Source: Gossypium raimondii
Lineage: Eukaryota; Streptophyta; Magnoliopsida; Malvales; Malvaceae
Direction: 5' to 3'
NCBI RefSeq assembly: GCF_025698545.1
Contig: NC_068570.1
Span: 59,849,924-59,913,923, forward strand
Length of the DNA stretch: 64,000 bases
How positions within the stretch are numbered: position 1 is the stretch's first letter; every line of letters starts with the position of its first letter. The notes beneath the pieces were generated by a model. It was not told the origin of the DNA. It was given only the letters and a program-made list of their open reading frames with translations, and ran no database searches. Shown piece by piece: positions 1 to 12,200 of this stretch. A program made the translations under genes and the position numbers.

Positions 1-1670
1 TCTGGAAAACAGAAATTGAAAATAAAAAGTGGATCGAAATTTTATACTCGTAGGTAGGTAGAAAAATCGACTGGTAATTGAGGCTTGTTTTTACAATTTC
101 CTTAAGACAAATTTGGCCGCTCCTTTGGTGCTGGAAAAACTTTGGTTGACTGTCTCCCATGATACAACAACAAGATGAGCATGACGAAGATGAATTTTTA
201 AGCAAAAATAAAAAGGCTCAGTTAAAATTACGATCTACTTGAATTTGACTTGTTGGATAACTCGAGCTACTTGAATTAGGGCATGACTTGACAATAATCG
301 AAACAAATTTTAATTTATTAGGCAAAGGTGAATATCTAAGAGTGAGTGGGAGTGAGCAAAAATTGTTTCAAGTCAGTTTATTAGGCAAAGGTGAATATAT
401 TGTTTTTAAATACATTCATAAAAATAAATATATATAATAAATACATTTTTAACCAAAACCCAAATTCAAATAAAACTCAATACAATTTAATTGATTCAAA
501 TAAAACTCAATACAATTTAATTGACGTTGTTAAGTCGATTCAGTTAGGTCAAATATGATCAAAATAGATCAATTAATGGTAAAAGTACCATGAAAGCCTT
601 GTGCTAGGAGTTGGATTGTATTTTGTTCTATTTACTCAAAAAATTGGCAAATTAGTCAATGTATGTTAGATCAAAGAGCAAACTGATCTTTTGCGTTAAA
701 TAATTCATCCATTTCTACTGTTAAAAATTGGTCTTTATACATTAACATGGGGTACACATAGCACGCCATGTGTAATTGTCTGGTTATTTTGTCAACCACG
801 CCAATTTTTAACTGTAGAAATTGATGAAATTTTTATTAGAACAATTTGCTTTTTAATCTATCCTACAGGGACTAATTTACCATTTCTTAAGTAAAAAGCG
901 GAAAATGAATATGACTCCTAGTACATAAGTCTCCATGGTATTTTACCATCAATTAAATTATAAAATTAACTAATTAATCTCTGGGCTAGAAAAGAAAAAA
1001 ACACCCAAACAGAGATGTTCATGGGTTGAGCCAGCCTAGGTTTGAACTAAGTTTAAACATGATATAAACATATTTTATGCTTGTTCAAGCCTGAATCGGC
1101 CTGAAATATAATCTAAAGTTTTGCCAAAATCTATCCTAATTTGTAAATAGCTAATCCAAGCTCATTTTAGATCTGCTCATTTTTTTATTTAAAAAATAAT
1201 TATTTTAATTTAATATTTTTATATTTTTTTTCCATGGATTAAAATTTTATAGATAGTTATCTTAATATTTTCTAATATTACATTATAACATTATATATTT
1301 CTATAAATTTAACTTTTATATGTTATAAATTATATATATATATATAACTTAACATATTATATTTATAAACATATAAAACGAGCTAGCTAAGCTCATGCCT
1401 TAAATATTTGAACTTAACTCATATTTAAAATAAATTTATTTTTTTTTAAACTCATTTTTCGAGCCTAATACGTTTACTCAAATATTCTCAAATTTTAAGA
1501 TAGCCTTCACTCTTCAACGGGTAACCCGGCCTATAAATAGTTTATTCCCAAAACCTCACGTTTCAACAATGTCGGTTCAGGCCCATCAACCTATAAACTA
1601 ATCCAACCCATTTAATTTGATACATAATTTTGCATATAAAATCCGTTATAATTTCAGGTTTTTTTTTTTC
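1..1670. other. Intergenic repeat-rich DNA upstream of the GID8-like gene
   Basis: AT-rich sequence without a convincing coding region. It holds a foldback MITE (577-947, listed separately). Positions about 1015-1540 resemble a degraded dispersed element whose ends read like 'gggttgagccagcctaggtt' and 'gggtaacccggcctataaat'; similar wording recurs near 7020-7760, 53640-54040 and 62270-62530. The promoter of the downstream gene must lie in the last few hundred bases, but I could not pick out a certain TATA box. Confidence 0.6.
577..947. mobile_element. Foldback MITE, family 1 (copy 1), 9-bp TSD
   Basis: The two halves are inverted copies of each other. The left end reads GGTAAAAGTACCATG and the right end CCATGGTATTTTACC, with long complementary arms containing the motif 'gagcaaattagtccctgta' and its complement. 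The element is flanked by ATCAATTAA at 568-576 and 948-956, a perfect 9-bp duplication. Nine-base duplications and long terminal inverted repeats are typical of Mutator-like elements (established), so this is probably a MULE-derived MITE (inference). Related copies lie at 14631, 15594 (half), 21883, 37035, 40039, 54067 and 57312. Confidence 0.85.
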
Positions 1671-1907
1671 CTTCTAAAGCCAGCTCTCTAAGGTAATCTG
1701 TTTTCAAAATTCCAGCGAATTTATGATTCTTTTTCATTTTCTCCCCTTTGGTTCCATGGAATTTGGAGATTAAAACTTGGAATCTTTTTTAAAAAAGTTG
1801 GGTCTTTTTTTTGGCAGGGATTTTCTTTTTTTCTTGTTTGGGAAATCAAATGGGAGTGAAGGTGTTGTTGCACTGATGTCACTGTTTTGGGTTATGATTC
1901 CTCAACT

Positions 1908-3170
1908 AGCTGAAATTCAAGAACAAATGGTATCTTTCTTTCTTTCTGTTTTTGTTTATTAATTTTGATTTGATAATTATGGATAATTTGATCAATATTT
2001 TTACTCTTGTTTTAAGAATTTGAAGTTGTTTTAGTTCACACACACACACACACCACACACATATATATATATATTAGAAGTTAGCTATGCCCTATATGAT
2101 AATTTTTTTTTTCTATTAGCTGAAATCCAAGAACAAATGGTTTCTTTCTTTCTTTCTGTTTTTGTTTATTAATTTTGATTTGATAATTATGGATAATTTG
2201 ATCAAATTTTTTACTCTTGTTTTAAGAATTTGAAGTTGTTTTAGTTCATATATAAAATTAGAAGTTAGCTATGCCCTTATGTAAAGAATTTTTTTCTATT
2301 AGCTGAAATTCAAGAACAAATGATATATTTTCTTTCTGTTTTTGTTTATTAATTTTGATTTGATAATTGTGGATAATTTGATCAATCTTTTTACTCTTGT
2401 TTTAAGAATTTGAAGTTGTTTTAGTTCATATATAAAATTAGAAGTTAGCTGTGCTCATAGGCCATATGTAAAGAATTTTTTTCTATTAGCTGAAATCCAA
2501 GAACAAATGGTATCTTTCTTTCTTTCTGTTTTTGTTTATTAATTTTGATTTGATAATTATGGATAATTTGGTCAATTTATTTACTCTTGTTTTAAGAATT
2601 TGAAGTTGTTTTAGTTCATATATATAGATTAGAAGTTAGCTATGCCCTTATGTAAGAAATTTTTTCTATTAGCTGAAATCCAAGAACAAATGGTATCTAT
2701 ATAGATTAGAAGTTGTTCTTTGAAGTTGTTTTAGTTCATATATATAAATTAGAAGTTAGCTATGCCTTTATGTAAGAAAATTTTTTCTATTAGCTGAAAT
2801 CCAAGAACAAATGGTATCTTTCTTTCTTTCTGTTTTTGTTTATTAATTTTGATTTGATAATTGTGGATAATTTGATCAATTGTTTTACTCTTGTTTTAAG
2901 AATTTGAAATTGTTTTAGTTCATATATAAATTAGAAGTTAGCTATGCCCATATATAAAGAAATTCTTTTTCTATTAGCTGAAATCCAAGAACAAATGGTA
3001 TCTTTCTTTCTGTTTTGTTTATTAATTTTGATTTGATAATTGTGGATAATTTGATCAATCTTTTTACTCTTGTTTTAAGAATTTGAAGTTGTTTTTGTTC
3101 ATTTATAAAGTTAGAAGTTAGCGGTGCTCATAGGCCATATTTAAAGATTTTTTTGTATATTAGATTTGTT
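1908..3170 (+). repeat. Tandem array of about 185-bp units carrying start codon plus 5' splice site
   Basis: Seven units carry the phrase 'agctgaaatccaagaacaaatg'-like text followed in most cases by 'gtatcttt'. The ATG positions are 1927, 2137, 2320, 2507, 2690, 2811 and 2995, giving spacings of 210, 183, 187, 183, 121 and 184. Units 2-7 are also preceded by a T-rich tract ending in ctattAG, so each is bounded like a 20-nt micro-exon. Unit 3 has lost the GT donor (atgatat). Unit 5 is shortened. Unit 1 differs upstream because it joins the presumed 5' leader. The first intervening segment contains a CA/TA microsatellite around 2040-2075. Confidence 0.9.
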
Positions 3171-5434
3171 AAAGCATATTATGTTGATAATGTGAAGGTA
3201 AAAGAGTGGTTCGAGAACCGACTTTACCCTCAAAGTTTTGTCCCGACACAGAAGACAGCTTAGGGGTGTCTCTTTAAAGTCACTAAAGTATGTACTTTTT
3301 CTCTCCAGTGGCTTTAAGAGGCATCTTTAGGTTCTATTTAGGGTTAGGGAATAAAAGGCGGTGAGGGTGTGTTAGTTCTTTGGCAGCATCCAAAGGGGAC
3401 AATTCCTTTGTGTTATCAAAAGGGATGACGCCAAGAGGTCAGGCAGGGGCCCTGGCTCCCCCAAGTGGCAAAATATCATTTAAAAATCTAAAATTATAAG
3501 TTCATGTAATGGTAAAATTTCATTTTGGACCTTCGTGATGATAAAATATCAGTTTAATCTCTTTAAAAATTATAAAATAGTGAGCAATGATAAAATTGTA
3601 CTTTAATCCCCTTAAAAAGTTGATAATTTAATTTTGGCCCCTTAAAAGTAAGTTTTTGGCTTTGTCCTTGGTTATCAGCACGATATGCTCTAACAATATC
3701 GAATCAATGAAATCTTTAATCTTGATGAGGTAAAATTTCAATCTAAGTTATTCTTGTTTTCATTTTTTCAATTTTTCTGCTTTCATTTCGTTTAAGTATG
3801 CTAAGAAACACAATAGATTTCCTTTTAATGGAATATTGAAGGCATTGGAGGATTAGTTTATGCATTTCCTTTCGTTGAAGCATGCATGAAAAACATAATA
3901 GATTTCCTTTCGATGGAATATCAAAGCCATCGGAGGATTAGTTCGTAGGATGAAGTTTTTTTAATGTTTTGAATTGTTTTGTTGTTAGGCTTCCTCCAAG
4001 AAAGTGATTATGAGGGAAGAGTGGGAAAAGAGATTGAATCATATTAGAATAAGGAAAGAAGACATGAATAAATTGGTAATGAACTTTCTTGTTACTGAGG
4101 GATATGCCGAAGCTGTGGCAAAATTCCGGATGGAAACGGGAACCGAACGTATCCTACAAAGAAAACAAACGCTTACTCTTGTGCTTTACTTACTATGTTC
4201 TTAAAGTAGGAAGTTCTGTTTTCCTTATTGTGGATTAGCTGATATGGATGTTGCAATGATCATGGATCGTATGGCTGTTAAAAAGGCAGTACAATGTGGA
4301 AACGTTGAGGATGCGATTGAGAAAGTTAATGATCTAAATCCCGAGGTAAGATGTTTGATTACAATATCAATGTGTTAGACTAAATATGAACTTGTAGAAA
4401 TTGACCGCTTCAATTTGAAATGACGGTCCCAGGTTTAATGGTGCTGTAAAGGAAAAAATAATGGCATTCTATTCTTTTGAAACTGTCTACACTTTTTAAA
4501 ATTCATGTTCATTTTGGGTTTTTTTGGTCAGATATTGGATACAAATCCGGAACTCTTTTTCCATCTTCAACAGCAGAGATTGATAGAACTGATTCGGAAT
4601 GAAAAAATAGAAGAAGCCTTGGAGTTTGCTCAAGAGGAGCTAGCACCTAGGGGAGAAGAAAATGTAACCTCTTATTTTACTTCATGTTTTGTACGTATAA
4701 CTGAATTAATCGGTTTTAGATAATACTCAGATCTAAGATGACGATTTTCTACTGCAGCAAAGCTTTTTAGAAGAGTTGGAGAGGACCGTTTCACTCTTGG
4801 TTTTCAAAGACGTTTCGAACTGTCCCGTAAGAGAGCTTTTGGATATTTCACAGCGCCTTAAGACAGCAAACGAGGTCAATGCAGCCATTCTTACTAGCCA
4901 GAGTCATGAAAAAGGTTTGAATACTATCAATAACATTCGTTCTTTATCATTGGAGATTGTTCGTAAGTTAGTATACATTCTTGCCTTGGCCCAGAACATC
5001 ATTTTAGCAAGTTACTTGTTCAACAAGTAAAAAAAATGCAAATATATTCTCCGTAGCATTGTGCTAGATATCGTTTATGCTTTTAGTGGTAAGTAGCAAC
5101 GACTGTGCAGCTCCGGTGCCTTATTGATCTGTTCATCTTTCAACTGAATAGGGTCGTATTATTAAATTGAATATAGTGCCTAAGTTCAAAAAGGATCGGC
5201 GATTTCCCTTCTATGATGATTTTTTTTTATTCTAACCATTTTTACTCGTGTACATATTGATACTTGCATGTCTTGGTTTGATTTAAAACTCGAGATTATT
5301 TCTTCTCTTCAGACCCAAAGCTTCATAGCTTGCTAAAGATGCTGATATGGGCACAAAATCAACTAGATGAAAAAGCTACTTATCCTCGGATAAAAGATTT
5401 TTTGAAAGCCACACTTGAAAATCCCGCTGTTTGA
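1927..5434 (+). CDS. GID8: GID8-like LisH/CTLH protein (GID/CTLH E3 ligase subunit)
   Basis: Predicted exons: 1927-1929 (ATG only), 3989-4148, 4239-4345, 4532-4663, 4758-4914, 5313-5434. These sum to 681 nt, giving 226 aa, the usual length for plant GID8-like proteins. The protein begins [17 protein letters not shown]. It has a LisH motif (about residues 25-60, '[15 protein letters not shown]'), a CTLH segment (about 65-125, '[19 protein letters not shown]') and a C-terminal CRA region with '[13 protein letters not shown]' and '[10 protein letters not shown]'. GID8/TWA1 scaffolds the GID/CTLH ubiquitin ligase (family knowledge). All introns are GT-AG and reading frame is kept throughout. The start exon is inferred: ATG is followed directly by a GT donor at 1930, inside a tandem array, and joins the conserved A-S-S-K-K exon in frame. 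If this exon choice is wrong, an in-frame ATG at 4010 would give a protein seven residues shorter. Intron 1 is long (about 2 kb) and full of repeats. Confidence 0.88.
3786..3946 (+). repeat. Two-copy direct repeat in intron 1 of the GID8-like gene
   Basis: A segment starting 'tttcgtttaagtatgc' at 3786 recurs as 'tttcgttgaagcatgc' at 3870, a spacing of 84 bp. Both copies continue through 'aatagatttcctttt/cgatggaatat' and 'ggaggattagtt'. The second copy ends just before the acceptor of exon 2. It adds to the tandem instability of this intron. Confidence 0.8.
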
Positions 5435-5536
5435 AAGGTTAGCAAAATCATTATAACCTCTTCATTGTGATTATAGCTCCGAATTTATTGGATGTCATTG
5501 ATTAAGACATGGTTTTTTTTAGAAGAATTAGTTGCC

Positions 5537-6222
5537 TTTGTTCATAGGTGAAGTCAAGTGCCCCTTTGTATATTTGATGATCATGCATTTTTTCATAGGG
5601 ATTCCATTTAACATTTTTTTAAGCAAAAAAAGAAAAAAGGTTAATCAATTTAAAATATTACTGGAAATTTGTTTTTAATTACGTTGACTGGTGTCTGGCA
5701 TGTATATAATGTAATATATATATGTGTGTATATATATTTGTCTGAAATGCTGTTTTTGACAGATAGTTATTTGGCCTGTCTATGGAAAAAGATTGAAACA
5801 GTAGGGAATGGAGTTTTGTAATAATATTTTTTTGGGTAAACCACATCCAAGGTCACTAAACTATTAGGAAGTTTATATTTTGGTCACTCAACTTCAAAAA
5901 GTTACAAAATGGTTGCCGAATTATTCGAAAGGGTTTTTTGTTCATAGGTGAAGTCAAGTGCCCCTTTGTATGTTTGATGATCATGCAATTTTTGCCCTCG
6001 AGTAGGGATTCCATTTAACATTTTTTAAGGAAAAAAAAAGCTTAATCAATTGAAGTTATTACTGGAATTTTGTTTTTAACTACGTTGACTGATGTCTGGC
6101 ATGTATATAATATATACATATATCTTTGTCTCAAATTTTGTTTTTGACAGATAGTTATTTGGCCTGTCTATGGAGAAAGATTGAAACAGTAGAAAATGGA
6201 GTTTTGTAATAATAATTTTCTT
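5537..6222 (+). repeat. Duplicated GID8-like 3' region with a foldback fragment between copies
   Basis: Text beginning 'tttgttcataggtgaagtca' at about 5537 recurs at about 5937. Both copies run through 'gccgtctatgg'-like text and 'gagttttgtaataata' (ends about 5836 and 6222). Between them, about 5837-5935, lies half of a family-3 foldback repeat ('ggtaaaccacatccaaggtc', 'ttttggtcactcaacttc'). The repeated unit is just after the stop codon, so it probably includes the 3' UTR and polyadenylation region (inference). Confidence 0.75.
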
Positions 6223-6229
6223 TTTAAAA

Positions 6230-9200
6230 AAATATGGGAAAGTTGAAGGCATGTAGGATTGGGACCAAACTGACAGTCAAATGATTTGTGTCTGGTTTTA
6301 ATGTAAAGATGGGGCCTGGGGGGATGGATGGGCATGAGATTTTAAACTATTAGCACCAACATGTGAACCCACACATGGATAACATGCAAGCAATTGCAAA
6401 GTAAAATTTTAAAAAAAATCTGAGCAATAAATAAAAGGTAAAAATAAAATATTTATGTAATTTTGATTCCATTGACTCTGGATTTTCTTAAAAATGAATT
6501 AGTTTTATATCTAATTAATTTGAGTTTTAAAATAAATATTTTTTTAGTTTAGATCAGTTCTGAGTTGAAATTATTTCCAGTTTTAATCAATTGAGTTTGA
6601 ATTTGAATTTTTTAGATCAAGTTATAATAGTTTAGGGTTTTGATTCTTTTAAATTCATGTCATTTCAAATTACTTATTAAATTTAGGGTTATTTTAATTT
6701 CAATTGTTTCGAGTTTGAATCGATTTCATATTCGAATAAAGAATACTATACAATAATTTAGAGAGACAGTGCTTGATCTCTCCATGGATTTGCAGGAACA
6801 TTCTTATTCTTGCCTTCAAAATTCAAGTTTCCCCACACAACAATTTAAGTTTGGCTTTAATAAAAATTGACTTTTGATCAGCTTTTGCTGAATTTTTAAG
6901 TTCAACTTCAGATTATACCATCTAATTATTTGTCCAAGTCAAAAGTTTTGATAAAAAATAAAAATATTAAGTTCAAGAAGAAATTATATGTCTAAAATAT
7001 AAAACGGATCAAACTTAAGTAAAATTGTTCATGGGTCAGGTTGAGTTGATTTTTGGTAAAATTTTAGGTCCAATTAATATGCTCGGGCTCGACTTGAAAA
7101 TTTGACTTAAATTTTTGTCCAAGCCTAACCCATATTATATATGTTAAACTTGGACTCAGACCAACCTAGTACATATTAAAGCTTATAGTATCGACACGAT
7201 AGGGAAGGTATCAATGCTTGCTACAAAGTATTGATACGTTGGGGAGGATAGTGATATTCAGACAATTTTTCTTTAATTTTTAAAACATCGAACCTTAAAA
7301 CGGTATTGATATCAGGTAGGGTATCAATACTTTTGTGAAAAGTATCGGTACTTTGTTAAGATATCTAGGTCGGACTCAGGTAATTTACTTGAGGTCTGAC
7401 TTGTTTAGAAAATGGATTTCGATTTCTGTCCAAGCCCATATTTTGGACTTATATTTTTATCCAGAACCCTCCCAATTTTATATTATGTTATTTTTATATA
7501 TTATATAATTTATAACACATAAAAATAAATCTATATATAAAAATTATAATGTAAACATTAAGAATGCTAAGATGACTATATATACAATTTTATTAAATAA
7601 AAATATATAAAATTAAAATAATATAAATACATTTTATGGGCGAACCTAGAATAAGCGGGTTCGGACAAAATTTTAGACTCATATTTCGGACTGGACTTGA
7701 ACAAGCATAAATGTGCTAATATTTGACCCAAATTCGACCTAGCCTATAAACACTTCTACTATTCAGCCTTGTTTAATTTTAGAGTTAAATTGTATTGGAT
7801 TTTTATGCGGGAGTAAATTATTTCCCAACGTTATTTTCTTTATTTGCAAAAATCAAACTCAATACCTTATTTAGAGAAAATTGAACTTATTATCACTCAA
7901 CCAAAATTATTCATATTTCTATACATTAAATGAATATATTATTATTTTGGTTGAGTGATAATAAAATATATCTTAAAATTATTTTTAAAATACATTTTAA
8001 CTTTACTAACCGTATTAAAAACTCCATTAACAATATATCAATTTTCTTTTACTTGTCAAATTATGGAAACAAAAAAATAATAAAAAAGGTAAATTTACTT
8101 AATTTGACTAATTTATAAGTTTAAGTTTACATCATCTTTGATTTTATATTAGTTAATTTTATACATAAAATGGAATAAAATATAATCTGTTAAAAAATCA
8201 AATAATTAAAAATATATTAATATATACCAATTGGGTCTTAGGGTTTTTTTGAATGAGCAGTGCATTTACTTCTGATCAGGATAAAAATAGCGGTGACAGT
8301 AAGATTAACTACTGCATCGATGAAATTAGATATTGTAGCATCAGACAAAAAGAGAGTTAAATGCACCAAATTGGAATGCATCATCTATCCAAATGGGCCC
8401 TTAACTCGATTGACATGAGTATTATTGTTAATGCAGAAAAACATAGGTTTGAGAGCGCTGAAGCGCATTATCCTCCCATTTATGTTTGGGGGCTATGAAT
8501 AATTCTAGTTATTGTGTCAAAAGAGTAGATATGATCGTAACTAACATATTAGAAATTATAAGAAATTATTTTTAATGTGTTAATATTTTAAAGATAATTC
8601 AGAAATATCATCAATGCACAAATTACCAAATGTGAATTTTTTTTAATTTATTAAAATAGAAAATTAATTTCAAGAAATTTCTTAATTTGTCTTTCTTCCC
8701 TGTTATAAACATCATTTTCTAAGTACAAAGAATTTTAAGAAAATCAACAAATTAAAAAAAAAAAGGAACAGGAAAAGACAAGAAAACCTAAACCATGAGA
8801 TTTTAAAGAAGGGTACAAATCGACACGTGAACAAGTCAAGGAGAAAGGGTAATTAAGTAATTAAACTATTCCGACATCAAGCGTATAATGGTAAGAATAA
8901 AAAGGCAGTAAAAAGAACTGCGAAACTCTGTATTCAACTTCTAAGAGTCTTTTCGCGTCATTTAAAAAAATATATTTTGATTTAATTATTTTATTTTATT
9001 AAGGGAGCTAGTAGTTTGTTCACATCAAATTTTGATTCCTCGCTTTTCTTGGTGGATTTGCGTTCCCAAGAAAATTTTTGAATTTTTTTTATATTTTCGA
9101 TTTTTCGCCTTCTTTATTGTTGAATCTTGAGGAATATTTCGAGTGAACTTGATTATAATCTCGATTCCAGTTTTGATTCCGATCTCGTTTTGGATTTAAT
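6230..9200. other. Intergenic DNA between GID8-like and KTN80 genes
   Basis: No supported gene. It contains degraded dispersed repeats at about 7020-7160 and 7370-7760 ('cgggctcgacttg', 'cctagcctataaacacttct'). A short MITE-like element lies at about 8253-8400, and a SINE-like fragment at 8445-8570 ('gagcgctgaagcgcattatc', then 'attgtgtcaaaagagtagat'). The last 200 bases should include the KTN80 promoter and leader, but I saw no decisive motif. Confidence 0.6.
8253..8400. mobile_element. Short MITE-like element, relative of the 30831 copy
   Basis: The left part, 'gaatgagcagtgcatttact', and the right part, 'gttaaatgcaccaaattgga', are roughly complementary. The interior 'gtgacagtaagattaactac' and 'gatattgtagcatcagacaa' aligns by eye with the better preserved element at 30831-30960. 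No clear duplication was found at the ends. Confidence 0.55.
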
Positions 9201-9211
9201 TTCCTGGAAAA

Positions 9212-12200
9212 ATGGCGAAGCGTGGATACAAGCTGCGTATCCTTAAGCTTAATTTATTGTTTTCTCTTAGCTTATTTTTGCATTTTTATTCAATTTCTGA
9301 AGTTAGTTCTTAGCTTATTTTGCATTTTTATTTAATTTTGAAGTTAGTTCGTAGCTTATTTTGCATTTTATTACGAATTCGAGCTTAAATTTGTTCTTTC
9401 TTTTTATTTTTTTATTAACTATGGCCGTGCTTGGTATCTAAGAAAGTAGAGAGACAAGGGAAAAAGAAATTGAAGTAACAAGTGTTGGTTCAAGTGAAAA
9501 ATTTGAAGATTTTATAAAGATTTATTATTTAGCTGATAATGTTAGTTTGATCTCAAATAGTTTCAATTTAAAGAGAGAAAAAAAAATCCATAAATCTTTG
9601 CTTCATTTATCTAACAAATGAAAAAAAAAGGCATTTGGGTGTTTTTTTGGTAATTGATTTAATTTGTTTACTAAATTGCTTAATTCTTTGACAAAATGAA
9701 TATAGAGGAATTTGTGGCTCATACGGCTAATGTGAATTGTTTAAGTATGGGAAAAAAGACACGTAGGCTTTTTATTACAGGCGGAGATGATCATAAAGTC
9801 AATGTTTGGTCAATTGGGAAACCCACTTCTTTAATGGTAAGTGTTTTTAGGTTTCTCTTATGCTTAGATTCTTGCCAAGTTTAGGGTTTAGTGTGGAATC
9901 TCGTATACAATAATCATTTTTTGATACTCAAATTTGTATTTTGGATCGATAGATGCTTATAAAGGTATCCTTAATGTGCAGAGTCTTTGTGGTCATACTA
10001 GTCCGGTCGAATCTTTAGCTTTCGATTTGGCCGAAGTTTTTGTGCTTGCCGGTGCATCTACAGGTGTGATTAAGCTTTGGGATCTCGAAGAAACAAAGAG
10101 TATGTGTTTGATTCCTCCTCGAGAACTCCACTTAGTTGTAGTATACCGAATTAAAATCGGGTAATAAGTAACTTGTGAAATGCTTGGTGTTGTTCTTGAA
10201 GTGTAGTGGTTCGTGGACTTACTGCACATAGATCTAATTGCACTGCTATGGAGTTTCATCCGTTTGGCGAGTTTTTTGCATCTGGTTCCATGGATACAAA
10301 TTTGAAGATATGGGATATTAGAAAAAAGGGATGCATTCACACGTACAAGGGTCATACTCGAGGCATTAGTACGATTCAATTCACTCCTGATGGCCGTTGG
10401 GTAGTTTCTGGTGGATTTGATAATGTTGTAAAGGTAATTAGAGATTGCAAAATCATCAGTATGAAACGAGTCATTGGTTTTATTTATCATTTTATCGTGT
10501 CGTCGTTAAATAGGTGTGGGATCTTACTGCTGGAAAACTCTTGAATGAGTTCAAGTTTCACGAAGGACATATTCGCTCCATAGATTTCCATCCTCTCGAG
10601 TTCCTCCTCGCCACAGGTAAGATATATTATGAATCAATGAGTTTTTCATGGTTGCATTTCTTTTTCTATATTGCTTGTCGTTGCCATCTTGGTTATTGAT
10701 AGACTTCCTTAGCCTTCTTCCTTAGTCTGTATATGGACATGTACTCAGTATTTCTGAATAGTTGCTCTCTTGGGAATATCGTAATTTATCTGCAACTGGA
10801 ACTTTCAGGTTCAGCGGATGGAACGGTAAAATTCTGGGACTTAGAAACTTTTGAACTGATCGGATCTTCGAGACCTGAGGTATATAAGTTTATATGTCTC
10901 CAAAATACAACTATAGAAGTTCACTCTACGGCTCTTTCCTCTGCCGAGGATTCTTATTTATGTAACAATCAGTCTTTACTTTGATATGTATAAGTGTCCG
11001 ATTTTGATGCCGAAGTTTGAAAAAAATTCACACTTTAAACGAAAAGAAAAATGTAAATAAAACTTCCTTTTTTGATAATAAACCTTCTTCCATCATGCTT
11101 ATATAAAATGTTTATGTTGCTTCTTTTCAGGCTACCGGGGTTTGCTCGATTACCTTTCACCCTGATGGGAAAACCCTTTTCTGTGGATTGGATGATGGTT
11201 TGAAGGTTTGAACCTTTCATTGTGAAACCGTTCGGTTCTTATCCGAATTAAAAAGCAAACTTCTGAATTTCCGTTGTCATAATTGTAGGTTTATTCATGG
11301 GAGCCAGTGGTTTGTCATGATTCTCTTGATATCAGATGGTCAACACTTGGTGACCTCTGCATCAATGAAGGCAAGCTTTTGGGGTTCTCGTACTATAGAA
11401 ATTCTGTTGGAGTTTGGGGAGCAGATGTATCGGTATTTACAGTCGTCCTTTTCTTACATTGTTTTCCCTTTATGTTTGATCAGTTTTTAACTCGAGTGAA
11501 ATTTTATCTGTCTTAAACTTTCTTCTTAAAAGCATTGTTTGCACGTGTCTCAGCATATCGAGCCATATGGGCGAAACGACCATTCTGAGAAGAAATTTAA
11601 TCTTGAGGGAAGTTATTCATCAGAGAAAGCAGGGAGCGGCATGAGATCAACTTTGGGATCACGGCCCCTATCTCTTGATTACGAGACCAAGGAAATAAAG
11701 AACATATATGTTGACAGTAAGCCTCTTTTCCTTTGTTACAATGATTAATATCGCACTTGGCTGCTTCACTGATGACACATAAATGTGAAGGGGAATTTAA
11801 TTTCCAGATGTTAAAAGGTGGATGTACTTGAGAGGTCTCTCTATTATGGGGACTTGATCAAATTAGTTCCTTTACTATTAAATGGATCAATTTGGTCCCC
11901 GTACTATTAAAAAGAGTCAAATAAGGCAAAATTGGAATAGATTAATGTTTACTGTTTTAAAAATACTATTTACTGTTCAACAGAGTTAATATTTTTAAGG
12001 TTTTTATGATTTTGTAAATGAAATCTTTTGTTTGGAATTGAACTGCTATTGGAAAAAATAATTTTCAAGGTTAACTCTATTACAGTTTGGACTTATTTGA
12101 TTCTTTTTAATAGTATAGGGACTAAATTGATCTATTTAATAATAGGGAAACTAATTGATCCAGTCTCTATAATAGAAGGACCTCTTAGGTACCTTAACCA

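Noticed and set aside
7930-8118. 62-aa frame in AT-rich DNA
   Set aside because: Asn/Ile/Lys/Phe-dominated translation as expected from base composition alone.
9993-10490. 165-aa open frame on the minus strand
   Set aside because: It overlaps the KTN80 WD40 exons 3 and 4 antisense. The plus strand encodes well-conserved WD40 blades, so this is a shadow frame.
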